A stretch of DNA of 64,000 bases from Bacteroidales bacterium (GCA_016714605.1 JADKDL010000012.1:78156-142155), one strand, 5' to 3'. Counted from the first letter of the stretch, positions 9,501 to 18,122 are shown. Notes: a model not told the origin generated them from the sequence alone. Translations and numbers: made by a program.

Positions 9501-9621
9501 CCGCTAACTTTACACCACTTTTCTCATAACCTATATGATTTGTAAGAATCTGCTGGGCAAAAGACAGCCGAGCAATACCTATTGCAAATAGCAGCAATAA
9601 AAGCCTTAGAATAATACCCAT
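6526..9621 (-). CDS. Secreted multidomain GH9 endoglucanase (cellulase)
   Basis: The 1031-residue protein starts with a signal peptide (1-22), then an N-terminal Ig-like CelD_N domain (24-110) and a GH9 catalytic (alpha/alpha)6 barrel (about 115-585). The catalytic Asp motif lies in GGWFDATGDPGKH (155-167). WILGKNPYNSCMMHGYG (498-514) is the usual GH9 segment, and the general acid is probably the Glu of RWIEQW (563-568). After it come an Ig-like linker (595-683), a CBM6-like carbohydrate-binding module (695-838, IEAENFD), a short DCAGVAGGIAY/CGNCVGG spacer, and two tandem copies of an about 75-residue C-terminal domain (873-947 and 954-1030) also found at the end of the GH10 enzyme in this window. 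Predicted role is extracellular cleavage of cellulose or mixed-linkage glucan. A weak TATTTTTG element (9672-9679, minus) may be its -7 promoter. Confidence 0.93.
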   Translation of the reverse strand: MGIILRLLLLLFAIGIARLSFAQQILTNHIGYEKSGVKLAVIQTANDDVRFNSFSVVNSGLDTVFTGTASYMGAVPGWTDRYYHSIDFTEFQQSGTFKIVADEFQSYSFSIDSNLLFTTTAYSVIDFFKSMRHPATADKSLPFHGSRTGTVDLHGGWFDATGDPGKHMSHLSYGNYTNPQQIPMVAWSMMESLELAPEGFTDKYVAVVDEIKWGLDYLMRNHDRQGYFYLAVFDNWGGSSSREICEWGQVGSDNARTANYQCAFREGGGVAIAALARAASLRLDCVGFSSDSMLSVAKQSFWHLVENNTKYCNNGIENIIDDYCALLATTELYNATKDSIYLAAAKTRVDNIIAKQHTDGWFAADKNGIRPFFHAADEGLPIVALAKFRQADSSRNESIDSAFIRWVGWYRQITDEVTNPFNYVRQYNKNYLGENAYGEAKTAFFLPHQNETGYWWQGENARLASMSAAFMYASKALYGSFNLIAHENVQYGIAQLDWILGKNPYNSCMMHGYGRNNPPAYLNGNGYAKNFKGGICNGISAKDSDEKDIDFMPYSASDWQNWRWIEQWLPHDAWFLIAVSALNNVVSGGAVYIKPPTVSIELPIPNQSFSVGDTVYIKASAADAEHTISNVVIYINNKEYVTLADSPYVTIWEATENGVVTIKAVAKNSEDKTAFAQIQIEVSGQAPFGGQVHKIPSRIEAENFDIGGSDIAYSDTEPENRAGSSYRSEEVDVEKFATGKYAIAYIETGEWLEYTVFVEQSGVYDLQVYCAGELSNSKFSFSIDGKALTKSVSVPNTGGWRVWDTIVIPIVELVRGKHILRLSFDYGAWNIDGFEFISKIPDCAGVAGGIAYTDSCGNCVGGNTERLPCRSQTIILQKGINTVATFLDDIQNSFASLFPIIDSSGMLSVTIYSESGLISPDSIQNGAIMNRTSGYLLVTEAIDTLRIYGYETTLPFEYEFKQGWNIFPFPLSAPQSIDVFFASILPIVEEIKDYQTFYNPLCPSFLSTLVLLQPGKSYLVKVSETVVLEIK

Positions 9622-9798
9622 AACACAAAATTTTTCTTGTCATACCTCTTATAAATATACGACAAGAAAAGCAAAAATACTAACGTTTATGCATGAGTAT
9701 TTAATGGTATTTTTTTAAAAATGAATTAATTGGGTAAAACCCAATGGATACAATAGATAAGGGGCTATTCTAATATATAATCGATGGTAAATAAATAA

Positions 9799-10887
9799 TT
9801 ATTGAACAATAATTGCCCCACCAATCAAATCATTACCTTCATAAAAAACAGCAGACTGTCCGGGTGTAACCGCCGATACATTTTGCTTAAATCTGATGGT
9901 ATATGTATTGCCATCAGACGAGATAACTTCGCACGGTACCGGTTTAGAATTATAGCGAATTTTTACCTGTACATCAATATCCTGAGGAATATCTTCGTGT
10001 TTTATGCCATTATATCCGGTTACAATCATCTCACTCGTCAACAAATCTTCTTGCTTACCAAGTACTATCTTATTAGCCTCTTTGTCGATACGTAACACAT
10101 AAGCCGGATAACCAAGAGCTATATTGAGACCTTTTCGTTGCCCAATAGTATAAAACGGATAACCGTTATGCTCTCCGAGAACAGTGCCTTGGCTGTCTAC
10201 AAATTTGCCTTTGCTCACTATTGATGCAATATCTTCAACTTTTTTATTGAGAAATCCTCTATAGTTATTATCAGGAATAAAGCATACTTCTTGACTTTCT
10301 TTCTTTTTTGCTAATTTTACGAAACCACGTTCCTCAGCTAGTTTTTTAATAGTTGCTTTGGTATATTCCCCTAAAGGCAAAAGTGTTCGTTGAATCTGCT
10401 CCTGAGTAAGTTTCCAAAGTACATAAGATTGGTCTTTGCTCGCATCGGCAGCTTTTGTAATGTAATGTCTGTCTTCATTATGAGCCAATTGCGAATAGTG
10501 TCCGGTTGCCATATAATAACAATCATGCTTATCGGCAAAATCGAGTATTGCTCCCCATTTTATAAGCGGATTGCACATAACACAGGGATTTGGAGTACGC
10601 GCAGACATGTACTCATCCATGAAGTTTTGAACTACCGTGGCTTTAAATTCTGAACGAATATCAATTATATAATGAGGGATACCTAATTTTTCGGCAAATT
10701 CTTTGGCTTCGAATATAGCTTCCATACTACAGCAACCGGTTTCTTTTTCTTCGCAGCCCTCAGAAAGGTAATCCCATATACGCAAAGTAACTCCAACCAA
10801 ATCGTAACCGGCTTCTTTGAGCAATAGTGCAGTAATAGAACTATCTATTCCACCACTCATTGCTACAGCAACTCTATTTTTGTTCAT
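9799..10887 (-). CDS. mnmA: tRNA 2-thiouridine(34) synthase MnmA
   Basis: The 362-residue enzyme thiolates U34 of tRNA-Lys/Glu/Gln using persulfide sulfur and ATP. The PP-loop motif SGGIDSS (11-17) is present. The two catalytic cysteines are C102 in NPCVMCN and C202 in ESQEVCFIPD. GHYSQL and the KDQSYVLW segment that binds tRNA are also visible, and the C-terminal beta barrel ends in a GGAIIVQ motif. The length is normal for the family and the ATG at 10887 gives a complete Rossmann start. It is the last gene in a leftward run after two S41 protease genes, but the 129-base gap argues for its own promoter. Confidence 0.97.
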   Translation of the reverse strand: MNKNRVAVAMSGGIDSSITALLLKEAGYDLVGVTLRIWDYLSEGCEEKETGCCSMEAIFEAKEFAEKLGIPHYIIDIRSEFKATVVQNFMDEYMSARTPNPCVMCNPLIKWGAILDFADKHDCYYMATGHYSQLAHNEDRHYITKAADASKDQSYVLWKLTQEQIQRTLLPLGEYTKATIKKLAEERGFVKLAKKKESQEVCFIPDNNYRGFLNKKVEDIASIVSKGKFVDSQGTVLGEHNGYPFYTIGQRKGLNIALGYPAYVLRIDKEANKIVLGKQEDLLTSEMIVTGYNGIKHEDIPQDIDVQVKIRYNSKPVPCEVISSDGNTYTIRFKQNVSAVTPGQSAVFYEGNDLIGGAIIVQ

Positions 10888-11016
10888 TAGAAAAGATTAT
10901 TTTTTATTCTCGCTTTTTATACCACACAATTACAATACACATATGTATAAAGAGACTGTAGTCTAACAAACTCCTTCAAACATTACAAATATTATAAAAA
11001 ACGATGGTTATTTATC

Positions 11017-12306
11017 TTAATATTGAAATAAGAGTTCAGAATCTCTTTTAACCTTCATATTTTGAACTCTTGCATTACCCCACAATACATTAGAACCAGT
11101 AGTTTTTGCAGATAACGCAATATTCGTATCCCACGAGCCGGTGTTTATGAAATTTATAGCTTTAGAGAAAAGTAATTCTTTTTCATCACCGAGCTGTTTT
11201 GTCAAATCGTCTTTGGCATAGGTTGTTGGAGTGAGTCCGTCATAATATTCTCCAAAGTTTACCGAATTGAAGGTAACAAAACAAATTGGAGCTATTTCAT
11301 ATTTTTCATATTCAAACACATACATACCAACAGGTTTACCATGAGTAACATCGCCAATAGTATATACATCCATATAAGGATTTAGTGCACTGATAAGTAA
11401 TTCTGATGCTGATGCCGTATTTTCACTGGTTAGAACAAATAATCTTGTTAGATTTAAATTATTATCATTCGCTTTGAAATAAACTGATGAATCTTCACTT
11501 ACCATTTTGTCATTATGCTTGAACTTGTAAGCAAAATCTGACTTGTGACTGAGAGGAATAAGAGAATTTAGAAGATTATCCATTACCTTCATGTCTCCAC
11601 CACCATTATATCTAAAATCGAGAACCAATTCATTTACCATTTCAGATTTGAAATAGCTGATAACCGACTGAATTGAGTCGTTATTAAAATCCATAAACTG
11701 GTCGAATGCAAGATACCCAATTTTTTTGTCGTTACTAGTAATTACATCATAATGAAGTATTTCATCTTGCAACACAACGGTATTAGTCAAAGTCATATCT
11801 ACCTTAGTACCATCGCTTTTCTTAATCACTAAACTAATTTCATCGCCATCTGAATCTGAATAGAAGGTAATATTATCGTAAGAGGATAAATTAGCAATGG
11901 TATATCCATTATAAACCTCAATTATATCGCCACGTCTCAGGCCTTTCTGCCATGCTTCTGATGTTTTGTAGACGTATGCTACTTTCAGTTTTTTATCATC
12001 ATATATAAAAGGAATAAAACCATAACCTTGATAATATGCACCGCTGTTAGTACTTTTTACCTGAAGCACTTCTTCTATATAACTCCATCTGTCTATAGTC
12101 TGATACTTCAAATCTTCCAATAAATATGCAGGGTCTGAGTAAGACTTGATTTCAGACTCGCGCATATCGGGAACTTTTTTGTACCAAAAATAATATTCAT
12201 GCATCAAATCATACACAAAATGATTAACATCGTCGGGAGTGGTAATAGCTTTTGGGCAAGAACTGAGAACTATTATTGAGAACAAAAAAAATATGTATTT
12301 TCTCAT
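11017..12306 (-). CDS. S41 family protease, lipoprotein with PDZ domain
   Basis: The 429-residue protein has a lipoprotein signal (IIVLSSC, Cys at about 17). An N-terminal helical segment with EYYFWYKKVPD, typical of Bacteroidota S41 lipoproteins, is followed by a PDZ-like domain (about 95-175) and an S41 peptidase core with DFRYNGGGD. The Ser-containing ENTASASELL (295-304) and the THGKPVGM Lys complete the Ser-Lys dyad. The protein is predicted to face the periplasm or cell surface and cleave C-terminal tails; the substrate is unknown. It lies 94 bases downstream of a second S41 protease of the CtpA type, and the two differ enough to be separate families rather than a recent duplication. 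Confidence 0.88.
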   Translation of the reverse strand: MRKYIFFLFSIIVLSSCPKAITTPDDVNHFVYDLMHEYYFWYKKVPDMRESEIKSYSDPAYLLEDLKYQTIDRWSYIEEVLQVKSTNSGAYYQGYGFIPFIYDDKKLKVAYVYKTSEAWQKGLRRGDIIEVYNGYTIANLSSYDNITFYSDSDGDEISLVIKKSDGTKVDMTLTNTVVLQDEILHYDVITSNDKKIGYLAFDQFMDFNNDSIQSVISYFKSEMVNELVLDFRYNGGGDMKVMDNLLNSLIPLSHKSDFAYKFKHNDKMVSEDSSVYFKANDNNLNLTRLFVLTSENTASASELLISALNPYMDVYTIGDVTHGKPVGMYVFEYEKYEIAPICFVTFNSVNFGEYYDGLTPTTYAKDDLTKQLGDEKELLFSKAINFINTGSWDTNIALSAKTTGSNVLWGNARVQNMKVKRDSELLFQY

Positions 12307-12400
12307 TGTTTTAATGTGTTTAAATTATCACTCTATATTATTTTTTCTAATCTTATAAGCAGATAAAATACAGCACCATACAATACTACCCTTACATTAT

Positions 12401-14077
12401 TTATTGCTTCTGTAGCAGATGATTCCCTGCTTTACCCAGTAAAATATTCTGGTATCTTACTTTGTCTTTATAAATAGCGATGGCCGAATCTACAAGAGCA
12501 TCTTTAGATAGTTGATATATGATTCTGTCTTTTTGATAGTAATATCTGCTATATAATTCATTGGCAAGAAATAGTCTAACCTCTTCTTTGTTTCTATCAA
12601 TTAATGACTCTGTTTCATTTTTCAAATCTGATAATACCGCATCAATTTTGGTATAAAGATTTGTGTCGAGATTTTCTCTTTTTATGGTCTTTTTAATTTC
12701 CTCTAGCTCGTCTTCAGACTTTGTTTTATATTTGAAATCAGACTGAGCTACAAATTTTTTGAAATCAGTAATAATCTGGTCAGTAACTTCAAAATCTTTT
12801 GCAATTGTTGGTGTTTTTTTGACAAACTCAGTAGCAAAATTAAAGAAAACATTTTCGTTATGAAGTTTTATTAGGAAGTTGTTGAGAAACTCCTCTTTTA
12901 TAGTTATATCCGGCTCTATTCCACCTCCATCAAAAACTTGTCTGCCAGCTTTTGTTTTGAACTCTACCTTAAGAGAATCTGGAATAACATAAATCGATCC
13001 ATCGGCATTTTTTTGCGAATAATCTTTTGCTTGTATACATCTTCCACTTGGAATGTAATATTTTGCTGTTGTTACCTTCAATTCAGCATTGTAGCTCACT
13101 TTTCGTGTAACCTGCACTAAGCCTTTTCCAAAGGTTTTTTCGCCTAGTATAACAGCTCTATCTAAATCTTGTAATGAACCAGAAACAATTTCTGATGCCG
13201 AAGCCGAATTTCCATTTACCAATATTGTAAGTGCTATTTTGGGATCAAGAGGCTCTGATGTTGTGGCATAAGTATTATTCTGACTTTGAAATTTACCTTT
13301 GGTACTTACTACTTCAACATTTTTGGGCAGAAAAAGATTTGCAATTTTAACCGATTCTATTAGTAACCCACCTGGGTTGTTTCTCAAATCGATAATGAGA
13401 TGTTTAACATTTTCGTTACGCAATTCGGCAAGTGCATTTCTAACATCAGTACCACATTTTTCGGTAAATCCAGTTAAAAGTATATAACCAGTTTCTTCGT
13501 CTAATTTTCCATAGTATGGAACACTGCCAATAGAGATAAGTTCGCGTGTAATATCAATAGAAAGAGGCTTTTCTACTCCCGGTCGTTTAACCAAAAGGCT
13601 TATTTTAGTACCTGGCTGTCCGCGTAAAAGTTCACTTATGTCGTCGGTAGTTTTATTTTCAAGTACTGTATTGTCAATCTTCAATAGCTGATCTCCAATT
13701 TTTAAACCTGCATTGTAAGCCGGGAATTTTTCATATATATCAGCAATTAAAATTGCTTTACCAGATTGTCTTATAGATGCTCCCACACCACCATACTGAC
13801 CGGTTGTCATGAATTTGAAATCTTCAATCTTAGACTCTGGTATATAATTCGTGTAAGGATCAAGACTTTCAAGCATTTTATCAATACTTGTTTTTATTAA
13901 TTGACCGGAATTAATATCATCAACATAATACAAATCCAACTCTTTGAAAAGAGTATAGTAAATATCTAAATTCTTAGATAATTCAAAATCTTTACTATTG
14001 TCGAAGCTGATAAAAAACAATGATGTTGCCATAAACGCAACAACAAAAAGTATTTTTTTTAATAATACGTTGCTCAT
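12401..14077 (-). CDS. C-terminal processing protease, S41 family (CtpA/Prc-like)
   Basis: The 558-residue periplasmic protease starts with a signal/anchor segment (about residues 7-24). An N-terminal helical region precedes a PDZ domain (about 90-165, GGVGASIRQSGKAILIADIY) and the S41 core: LRNNPGGLL, the catalytic Ser segment NGNSASASEIVSGSL, and the Lys segment GEKTFGKGLVQ. An extended C-terminal helical region (about 400-558) is typical of Bacteroidota CTPs. It starts 7 bases after the rnpA stop and is probably co-transcribed with rnpA. Substrate unknown; envelope protein maturation or quality control is the likely role. Confidence 0.93.
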   Translation of the reverse strand: MSNVLLKKILFVVAFMATSLFFISFDNSKDFELSKNLDIYYTLFKELDLYYVDDINSGQLIKTSIDKMLESLDPYTNYIPESKIEDFKFMTTGQYGGVGASIRQSGKAILIADIYEKFPAYNAGLKIGDQLLKIDNTVLENKTTDDISELLRGQPGTKISLLVKRPGVEKPLSIDITRELISIGSVPYYGKLDEETGYILLTGFTEKCGTDVRNALAELRNENVKHLIIDLRNNPGGLLIESVKIANLFLPKNVEVVSTKGKFQSQNNTYATTSEPLDPKIALTILVNGNSASASEIVSGSLQDLDRAVILGEKTFGKGLVQVTRKVSYNAELKVTTAKYYIPSGRCIQAKDYSQKNADGSIYVIPDSLKVEFKTKAGRQVFDGGGIEPDITIKEEFLNNFLIKLHNENVFFNFATEFVKKTPTIAKDFEVTDQIITDFKKFVAQSDFKYKTKSEDELEEIKKTIKRENLDTNLYTKIDAVLSDLKNETESLIDRNKEEVRLFLANELYSRYYYQKDRIIYQLSKDALVDSAIAIYKDKVRYQNILLGKAGNHLLQKQ

Positions 14078-14084
14078 AAATATA

Positions 14085-14486
14085 TTAAGATACGATTGTT
14101 TTACTTTTTTCTATTATTTGTTCAAGTTTATTAAGCGAATGTATTACTTTTTCTTCAATTTTTATGTAATCACAGGGCTTAGATTCAGTGAATATAAATG
14201 CCAAAGTAATAGAAATATTGTGTGTAATTGCTACAGAATGTAATTTATTTAAATGTAATCGGTAGGCTTCCCTAATTTTTCTTCGCAGCATATTCCTATC
14301 AACAGCGCGTTTAAATCTTTTCTTGGGTATAGAAATTAAACATTCTAAACCTGGCGCAGCATTATCTTCAACCAAATAAATTACCTTGAGGGGTTGAAAA
14401 TATAATGAAGTTCCTTCTTTGAAAAGTTTATCAATAGCAGATTTTGAGAATAATCGGAACTGTTTTGATAAGGTGTTTTTTTGCAC
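14085..14486 (-). CDS. rnpA: Ribonuclease P protein component
   Basis: The 133-residue basic protein is the protein subunit of RNase P, which matures the 5' ends of tRNAs together with the M1 RNA. The N-terminal region is LSKQFRLFSKSAIDKLF, and the RNR-like motif appears as KKRFKRAVDRNMLRRKIREAYR (basic cleft residues intact). The start is a GTG at 14486; no suitable ATG lies nearby. The usual upstream neighbour rpmH is absent. Instead hemD lies upstream, separated by three hairpins, which is a Bacteroidota-type arrangement (hemD-rnpA-protease). Confidence 0.93.
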   Translation of the reverse strand: MQKNTLSKQFRLFSKSAIDKLFKEGTSLYFQPLKVIYLVEDNAAPGLECLISIPKKRFKRAVDRNMLRRKIREAYRLHLNKLHSVAITHNISITLAFIFTESKPCDYIKIEEKVIHSLNKLEQIIEKSKTIVS

Positions 14487-14667
14487 GAATGTAAATACTA
14501 TTAAAATCTTTTATACAAATTTGATACATCAAATATATAACTGTATTCAATAAGTATCTTATAGCAATGTGAAAAAATATACTTTAAAAGTAATTAGAAT
14601 ATTATAAACAACTCTAAAACAAGATAGGTAAAATAATATTTTGGGAATCCAAATATTACAGAAGTAA

Positions 14668-14699
14668 GTTAATAACCATCTAGATAGATGATTATTAAC
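14668..14699. repeat. Inverted repeat / hairpin 1 between rnpA and hemD
   Basis: Arms GTTAATAACCATCTA and TAGATGATTATTAAC pair over 15 positions with one mismatch around a two-base loop. It has no adjacent T tract on either strand and abuts a second hairpin, so it looks like a structured leader or dyad site rather than a simple terminator. Confidence 0.6.
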
Positions 14700-14745
14700 T
14701 TAGAAGCGAATTAGATTGTCAATAAAACAGTAATTCGCTTCTAAG
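14699..14745. repeat. Inverted repeat / hairpin 2 between rnpA and hemD
   Basis: Perfect 15-base arms CTTAGAAGCGAATTA and TAATTCGCTTCTAAG enclose a 17-base loop. It directly follows hairpin 1 and precedes the hemD terminator. It may be a regulatory structure in the rnpA leader. Confidence 0.6.
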
Positions 14746-14750
14746 AAAAC

Positions 14751-14775
14751 AAAAAAGGGAATTACTTCCCTTTTT
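14751..14775 (-). terminator. Terminator at the end of hemD
   Basis: The inverted repeat AAAAAAGGGAA / TTCCCTTTTTT overlaps the last codons and stop of hemD. Read on the minus strand it ends in a T run, as expected for an intrinsic terminator that would separate hemD from rnpA. Confidence 0.65.
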
Positions 14776-15529
14776 TAGTTGCAACATCTTTATTAAATTG
14801 CTTAATGTACTGTTCTAGTGCCAAAGGCATTGAAGGAACAAGAGGCATAGGTGCCTGTATATCAAGTCTCAATCCGGCATCTTTTACAGCTTTTGCAGTG
14901 GTAGCTCCGAACGAGGCGATTTTTATATCATTTTGTTCAAAATTCGGGAAATTATGTCTTAATGAAGCTATTCCCGATGGACTAAAAAATACAATTATAT
15001 CATAATCGACCTTTACAATATCAGACAAATCACTACTAACGGTTTTATACATTATAGCCTTTGTGTAATCTATTCCCAAAATATCTAGTTTATCGGGTAT
15101 CTCGTCTTTATGAATATCAGAAAGCGGAATGATGTACTTCTCATCTTTATGCTTTCCTAAAAGACTTACTAGGTCGTCGAAGTTACCGTCAGCATGAAAA
15201 ATTTTTCTTTTTCTGTATACTATGTACTTTTGCAAATAGAATGCAATTGACTCTGAGGAGCAAAAATACTTGAACGTATCAGGTACAGTAATACGTAACT
15301 CTTTGCAAGCTCTAAAGAAATGATCAATAGCAGTTCTGCTTGTGTAAATAACTGCGGTAAAGTCCAAAATGTTAATCTTCTGGTTTCTAAACTCTTTTGC
15401 AGGTATCGGCTCAACCTGAATAAACGGCCTAAAGTCAATTTGAATATTGTTCTTTTTGGCAAGGTCGTAATATGGCGACTTGTCTGATTCAGGTTTTGGT
15501 TGAGACACCAATATTTTTTTGATTCTCAT
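14762..15529 (-). CDS. hemD: Uroporphyrinogen-III synthase
   Basis: The 255-residue cytoplasmic enzyme cyclises hydroxymethylbilane to uroporphyrinogen III in haem/corrinoid synthesis. HemD proteins are poorly conserved, but the characteristic pattern is visible: N-terminal ILVSQPKP, the first-domain end with DFTAVIYTSRTAIDHFF, the second-domain IIVFFSPSGIASL, and the final IASFGATTAKAVKDAG segment. The length is normal. The gene lies 42 bases downstream of the DUF4271 gene, an arrangement common in Bacteroidota. Other hem genes are not in the window. Corrinoid need is consistent with the B12-dependent mutase at the left edge. Confidence 0.85.
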   Translation of the reverse strand: MRIKKILVSQPKPESDKSPYYDLAKKNNIQIDFRPFIQVEPIPAKEFRNQKINILDFTAVIYTSRTAIDHFFRACKELRITVPDTFKYFCSSESIAFYLQKYIVYRKRKIFHADGNFDDLVSLLGKHKDEKYIIPLSDIHKDEIPDKLDILGIDYTKAIMYKTVSSDLSDIVKVDYDIIVFFSPSGIASLRHNFPNFEQNDIKIASFGATTAKAVKDAGLRLDIQAPMPLVPSMPLALEQYIKQFNKDVATKKGK

Positions 15530-15571
15530 AGACCAAAATTTTAAGTTGGTTAATAGATAATTGTCTTTCTT

Positions 15572-16699
15572 CTAAATATTACCAAGCATCATTGCTGCTT
15601 TAAGCAAAAACATCATTGGTAGTATTTCGAGAATGCAAAGATACAAAATCAAATAGAAAAAAGAAATTTTTTGACGAATACATATTAACACCCCCCTAGA
15701 TATACGTAAAAAATACAGTAATCCGAAACAAATCCAACCTATCAGGATTAAATCTTTGGCATCAACAACTCCATAATTAATATATGGTATAGAAAAAACA
15801 AAAGGAAATAAAAGCATTCCATACACCTTGTTCAAGGTAAATGTGCTATGGATGTATAACCTTGTAATTTGTTTAGAATCAGATATGCTTCCAATAATTC
15901 TGAAAAATAATCGTTTCCCTTGATAAATTACAAATAGCACTACAACACATGAAAGTGTTACATAGATCTCGCTATCTATTTTTGTTAAATTAAAATATTT
16001 AAGCGTGTAAAAAAGAAACAATCCGAAATTGAAAATAAATATTACATTCATCAAAAAAGATGATTGCAAACTGGCTTGATTTCGTTCTTTTGCTTGTTTT
16101 GTAGATAAATTTAGATTAATGGCGCTCTGAAACATCTCTGAAAATGCCTTTTGAAAGAATAACCTTACCCAAATTAAAACACCTAAAAGAGCAACCACAT
16201 ACCATAGCATCCAATCAGTTTCCTTGAAATGAAATTCTATGCGTATATTATCTTCTTTTTTAGTACTTTGAATTGTTTTAAGAATTCGTTGCTGAGGTAT
16301 TTCTGTTTCATTTACTTTAAAATTCCCCGAAGAATCAATAATTTGTGGAATAAACTCAGGTGTATTATTTAATGATTTTGCCTCTTTCTTAAGTACAACC
16401 TTTTCATTTTTTACAACACTATTATTTTTTTCTGATTTATCAACAATAGTCTTTATATTGTTTTTAAATGCTTGCTTGTTTTGTAAAGTTTGCTTGTTGA
16501 TAAAAAGCTCTTTATGTTGCAATAACTCCTTTTTAAGAGTGCTCGCTTTGAATTGTTTGGTATATTGAATCTCTTCTTTCGATGGTGAAAGTTTAACTCC
16601 TTCTTTAAATTGCTTAACTTTTTTTATAGTGCTAGTTTCAGAAGCTACTTCTTCCTTTTGGTATGGAAATATTTGGTGCTGGTTTTTCTTAATAGGCAT
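15572..16699 (-). CDS. DUF4271 domain-containing membrane protein
   Basis: About 375 residues when started at the ATG at 16699 (MPIKKNQH). The open frame extends a further 36 residues upstream, but that segment looks like read-through of the leader. The N-terminal half (about 1-155) is Lys/Gln-rich and hydrophilic, probably disordered. The C-terminal half carries several hydrophobic helices (starting WMLWYVVALLGVLIWVRLFF) matching DUF4271, an uncharacterised Bacteroidota inner-membrane family usually encoded next to hemD. It immediately precedes hemD here. Function unknown. Confidence 0.78.
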   Translation of the reverse strand: MPIKKNQHQIFPYQKEEVASETSTIKKVKQFKEGVKLSPSKEEIQYTKQFKASTLKKELLQHKELFINKQTLQNKQAFKNNIKTIVDKSEKNNSVVKNEKVVLKKEAKSLNNTPEFIPQIIDSSGNFKVNETEIPQQRILKTIQSTKKEDNIRIEFHFKETDWMLWYVVALLGVLIWVRLFFQKAFSEMFQSAINLNLSTKQAKERNQASLQSSFLMNVIFIFNFGLFLFYTLKYFNLTKIDSEIYVTLSCVVVLFVIYQGKRLFFRIIGSISDSKQITRLYIHSTFTLNKVYGMLLFPFVFSIPYINYGVVDAKDLILIGWICFGLLYFLRISRGVLICIRQKISFFYLILYLCILEILPMMFLLKAAMMLGNI

Positions 16700-16808
16700 A
16701 CTGAAAATTTTAATGAACAAAGATAAAGATTCGGCCTGAAATTGCAATACATATTTTGTTGAAAAGGAAAATTTAAAAAATGGGATAAACAATTTATAAA
16801 CTAACACT

Positions 16809-16888
16809 GTGAATCTCTGTGCAACAAATTATTATTTCAAAGAGAGCCACAGAGAAGGACAAAGATGTTCTCAGAGGAAATTCAACTC
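16809..16888. repeat. Dispersed CTCTGTG/CACAGAG element, copy A
   Basis: An about 80-base intergenic element made of CTCTGTG and CACAGAG words in inverted order, ending in ATTCAACTC. A second, clearly related copy sits at 51131-51216 in the same orientation with the same terminal ATTCAACTC. It lies between the divergent DUF4271 and pssA genes. Confidence 0.6.
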
Positions 16889-16994
16889 TTTTTTAAAATT
16901 ATTAGATTTTTAGATAAAATATTTTACCGGTAATTTAATAATAAAATATTTTATGTATGTTTGATTCTAAGTTTAATTTACAACAAACATATTA

Positions 16995-17750
16995 GTGAAA
17001 AATAATATCCCAAACATAATCACCTTACTTAACCTTCTTTCTGGTTGCGTAGCTACTTTTATTGCAATTACAAATGCAGACTACCTTATTTATGCAGCAG
17101 TGTTTATTATAGCAGCTGCGGTGTTTGACTTTTTTGATGGTTTTGCAGCTCGTTTATTGAAAGCAAATTCCGAGTTGGGTAAACAGCTTGATTCTTTGGC
17201 CGATTTAATTAGTTTTGGAATGGCTCCGGCTGCAATACTAAGTATGTTTATAAGGCAACAACTTCATTTGGAGCAAACTATTGTTTTTTCTGATTTATCG
17301 GAAAAGGAGATTGTTCTTATATTATTCCCATTCATTATCACCGCTTTTTCGGCACTACGACTTGCAAAATTCAACATAGATACAAGACAAACGAGCTCTT
17401 TTATAGGTATGCCTACTCCGGCAAACGCACTGTTTATTATTTCTTTGGTATTTATAAAAACCTTTGATGGAGATTCAAATTTGAGCAACTTGCTTACTGA
17501 TACATACACTATAATTGGTGTAACTCTTGTAAATTCTTATCTGCTAATTTCACCGTTACCAATGTTCTCTTTAAAATTTAAAACAGTAGCATTTAAAGAC
17601 AATTTCGTGAGATATTTATTGATATTCTTAGCAATTGTAAGTATTACATTAATAAGCACATACAGTCTGTTGATAATTATGTTATTATATATAATTATCT
17701 CAATAATAAATACATTAGTTGCTAAAAAGGAAGTGTACAATAAAATCTAG
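16995..17750 (+). CDS. pssA: CDP-diacylglycerol-serine O-phosphatidyltransferase
   Basis: The 251-residue inner-membrane enzyme makes phosphatidylserine, the precursor of phosphatidylethanolamine, from CDP-diacylglycerol and serine. The CDP-alcohol phosphatidyltransferase signature is intact (spacing D-x2-D-G-x2-A-R-x8-G-x3-D-x3-D) in DFFDGFAAR...GKQLDSLAD at about residues 46-70. There are about seven hydrophobic segments. The start is a GTG at 16995 giving the usual N-terminus (PNIITLLNLLSGC). The stop overlaps by a few bases the stop of the convergent receiver gene. No psd gene is in the window. Confidence 0.93.
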   Translation: MKNNIPNIITLLNLLSGCVATFIAITNADYLIYAAVFIIAAAVFDFFDGFAARLLKANSELGKQLDSLADLISFGMAPAAILSMFIRQQLHLEQTIVFSDLSEKEIVLILFPFIITAFSALRLAKFNIDTRQTSSFIGMPTPANALFIISLVFIKTFDGDSNLSNLLTDTYTIIGVTLVNSYLLISPLPMFSLKFKTVAFKDNFVRYLLIFLAIVSITLISTYSLLIIMLLYIIISIINTLVAKKEVYNKI

Positions 17751-18122
17751 ATAGATTCTAGTATCTCTTTTATTCTCAAGTACAGATTGTCTATACTTAT
17801 AGGTTTTTTAATAAAATCTAAAGCCCCTAAACTCAATACATAATCAATATCCTCTTGTTCTTGTTTCGCACTTACCACCACCACAGGTATGTGTTGCAGT
17901 TTGGGTATTTTTTTAATTTCCTGCAAAATCTCCTCGCCATTTACTCCATAAGATCATCAAGTCTAACAGAATTATAGAAGGCATTAATTGCTCAATTGTA
18001 GCAAGAGCATTTTTACTGTTCAGTTCTACATAAACAGATATTTCATCAGATTCTTCTTCAAATATTGACTTTATCAACATGGTGTTGATTTCCGAATCAT
18101 CTATAACTAGTATTGAAGACAT
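17747..18122 (-). pseudogene. Single-domain response regulator, frameshifted
   Basis: The N-terminal part (from the ATG at 18122, MSSILVIDDSEINTML) and the C-terminal part (HIPVVVVSAKQ, then DFIKKPISIDNLYLRIKEILESI) together make a normal about 122-residue CheY-like receiver. The acidic pair is DD at residues 8-9, the phospho-acceptor Asp is in LLDLM, and the Lys is in KKP. The frame breaks at about 17949-17956, right after LLDLM; removing one base restores D-L-M-x-Y-G-V-N-G with correct spacing. The unbroken first frame ends at 17913. It probably served as a stand-alone receiver. The break could be a sequence error, as with others in this region. Confidence 0.75.

Noticed and set aside
14486..14493. 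TACATTCG as a promoter for rnpA
   Set aside because: The element overlaps the GTG start codon itself, so transcription from it would start inside the gene and lose the N-terminus.
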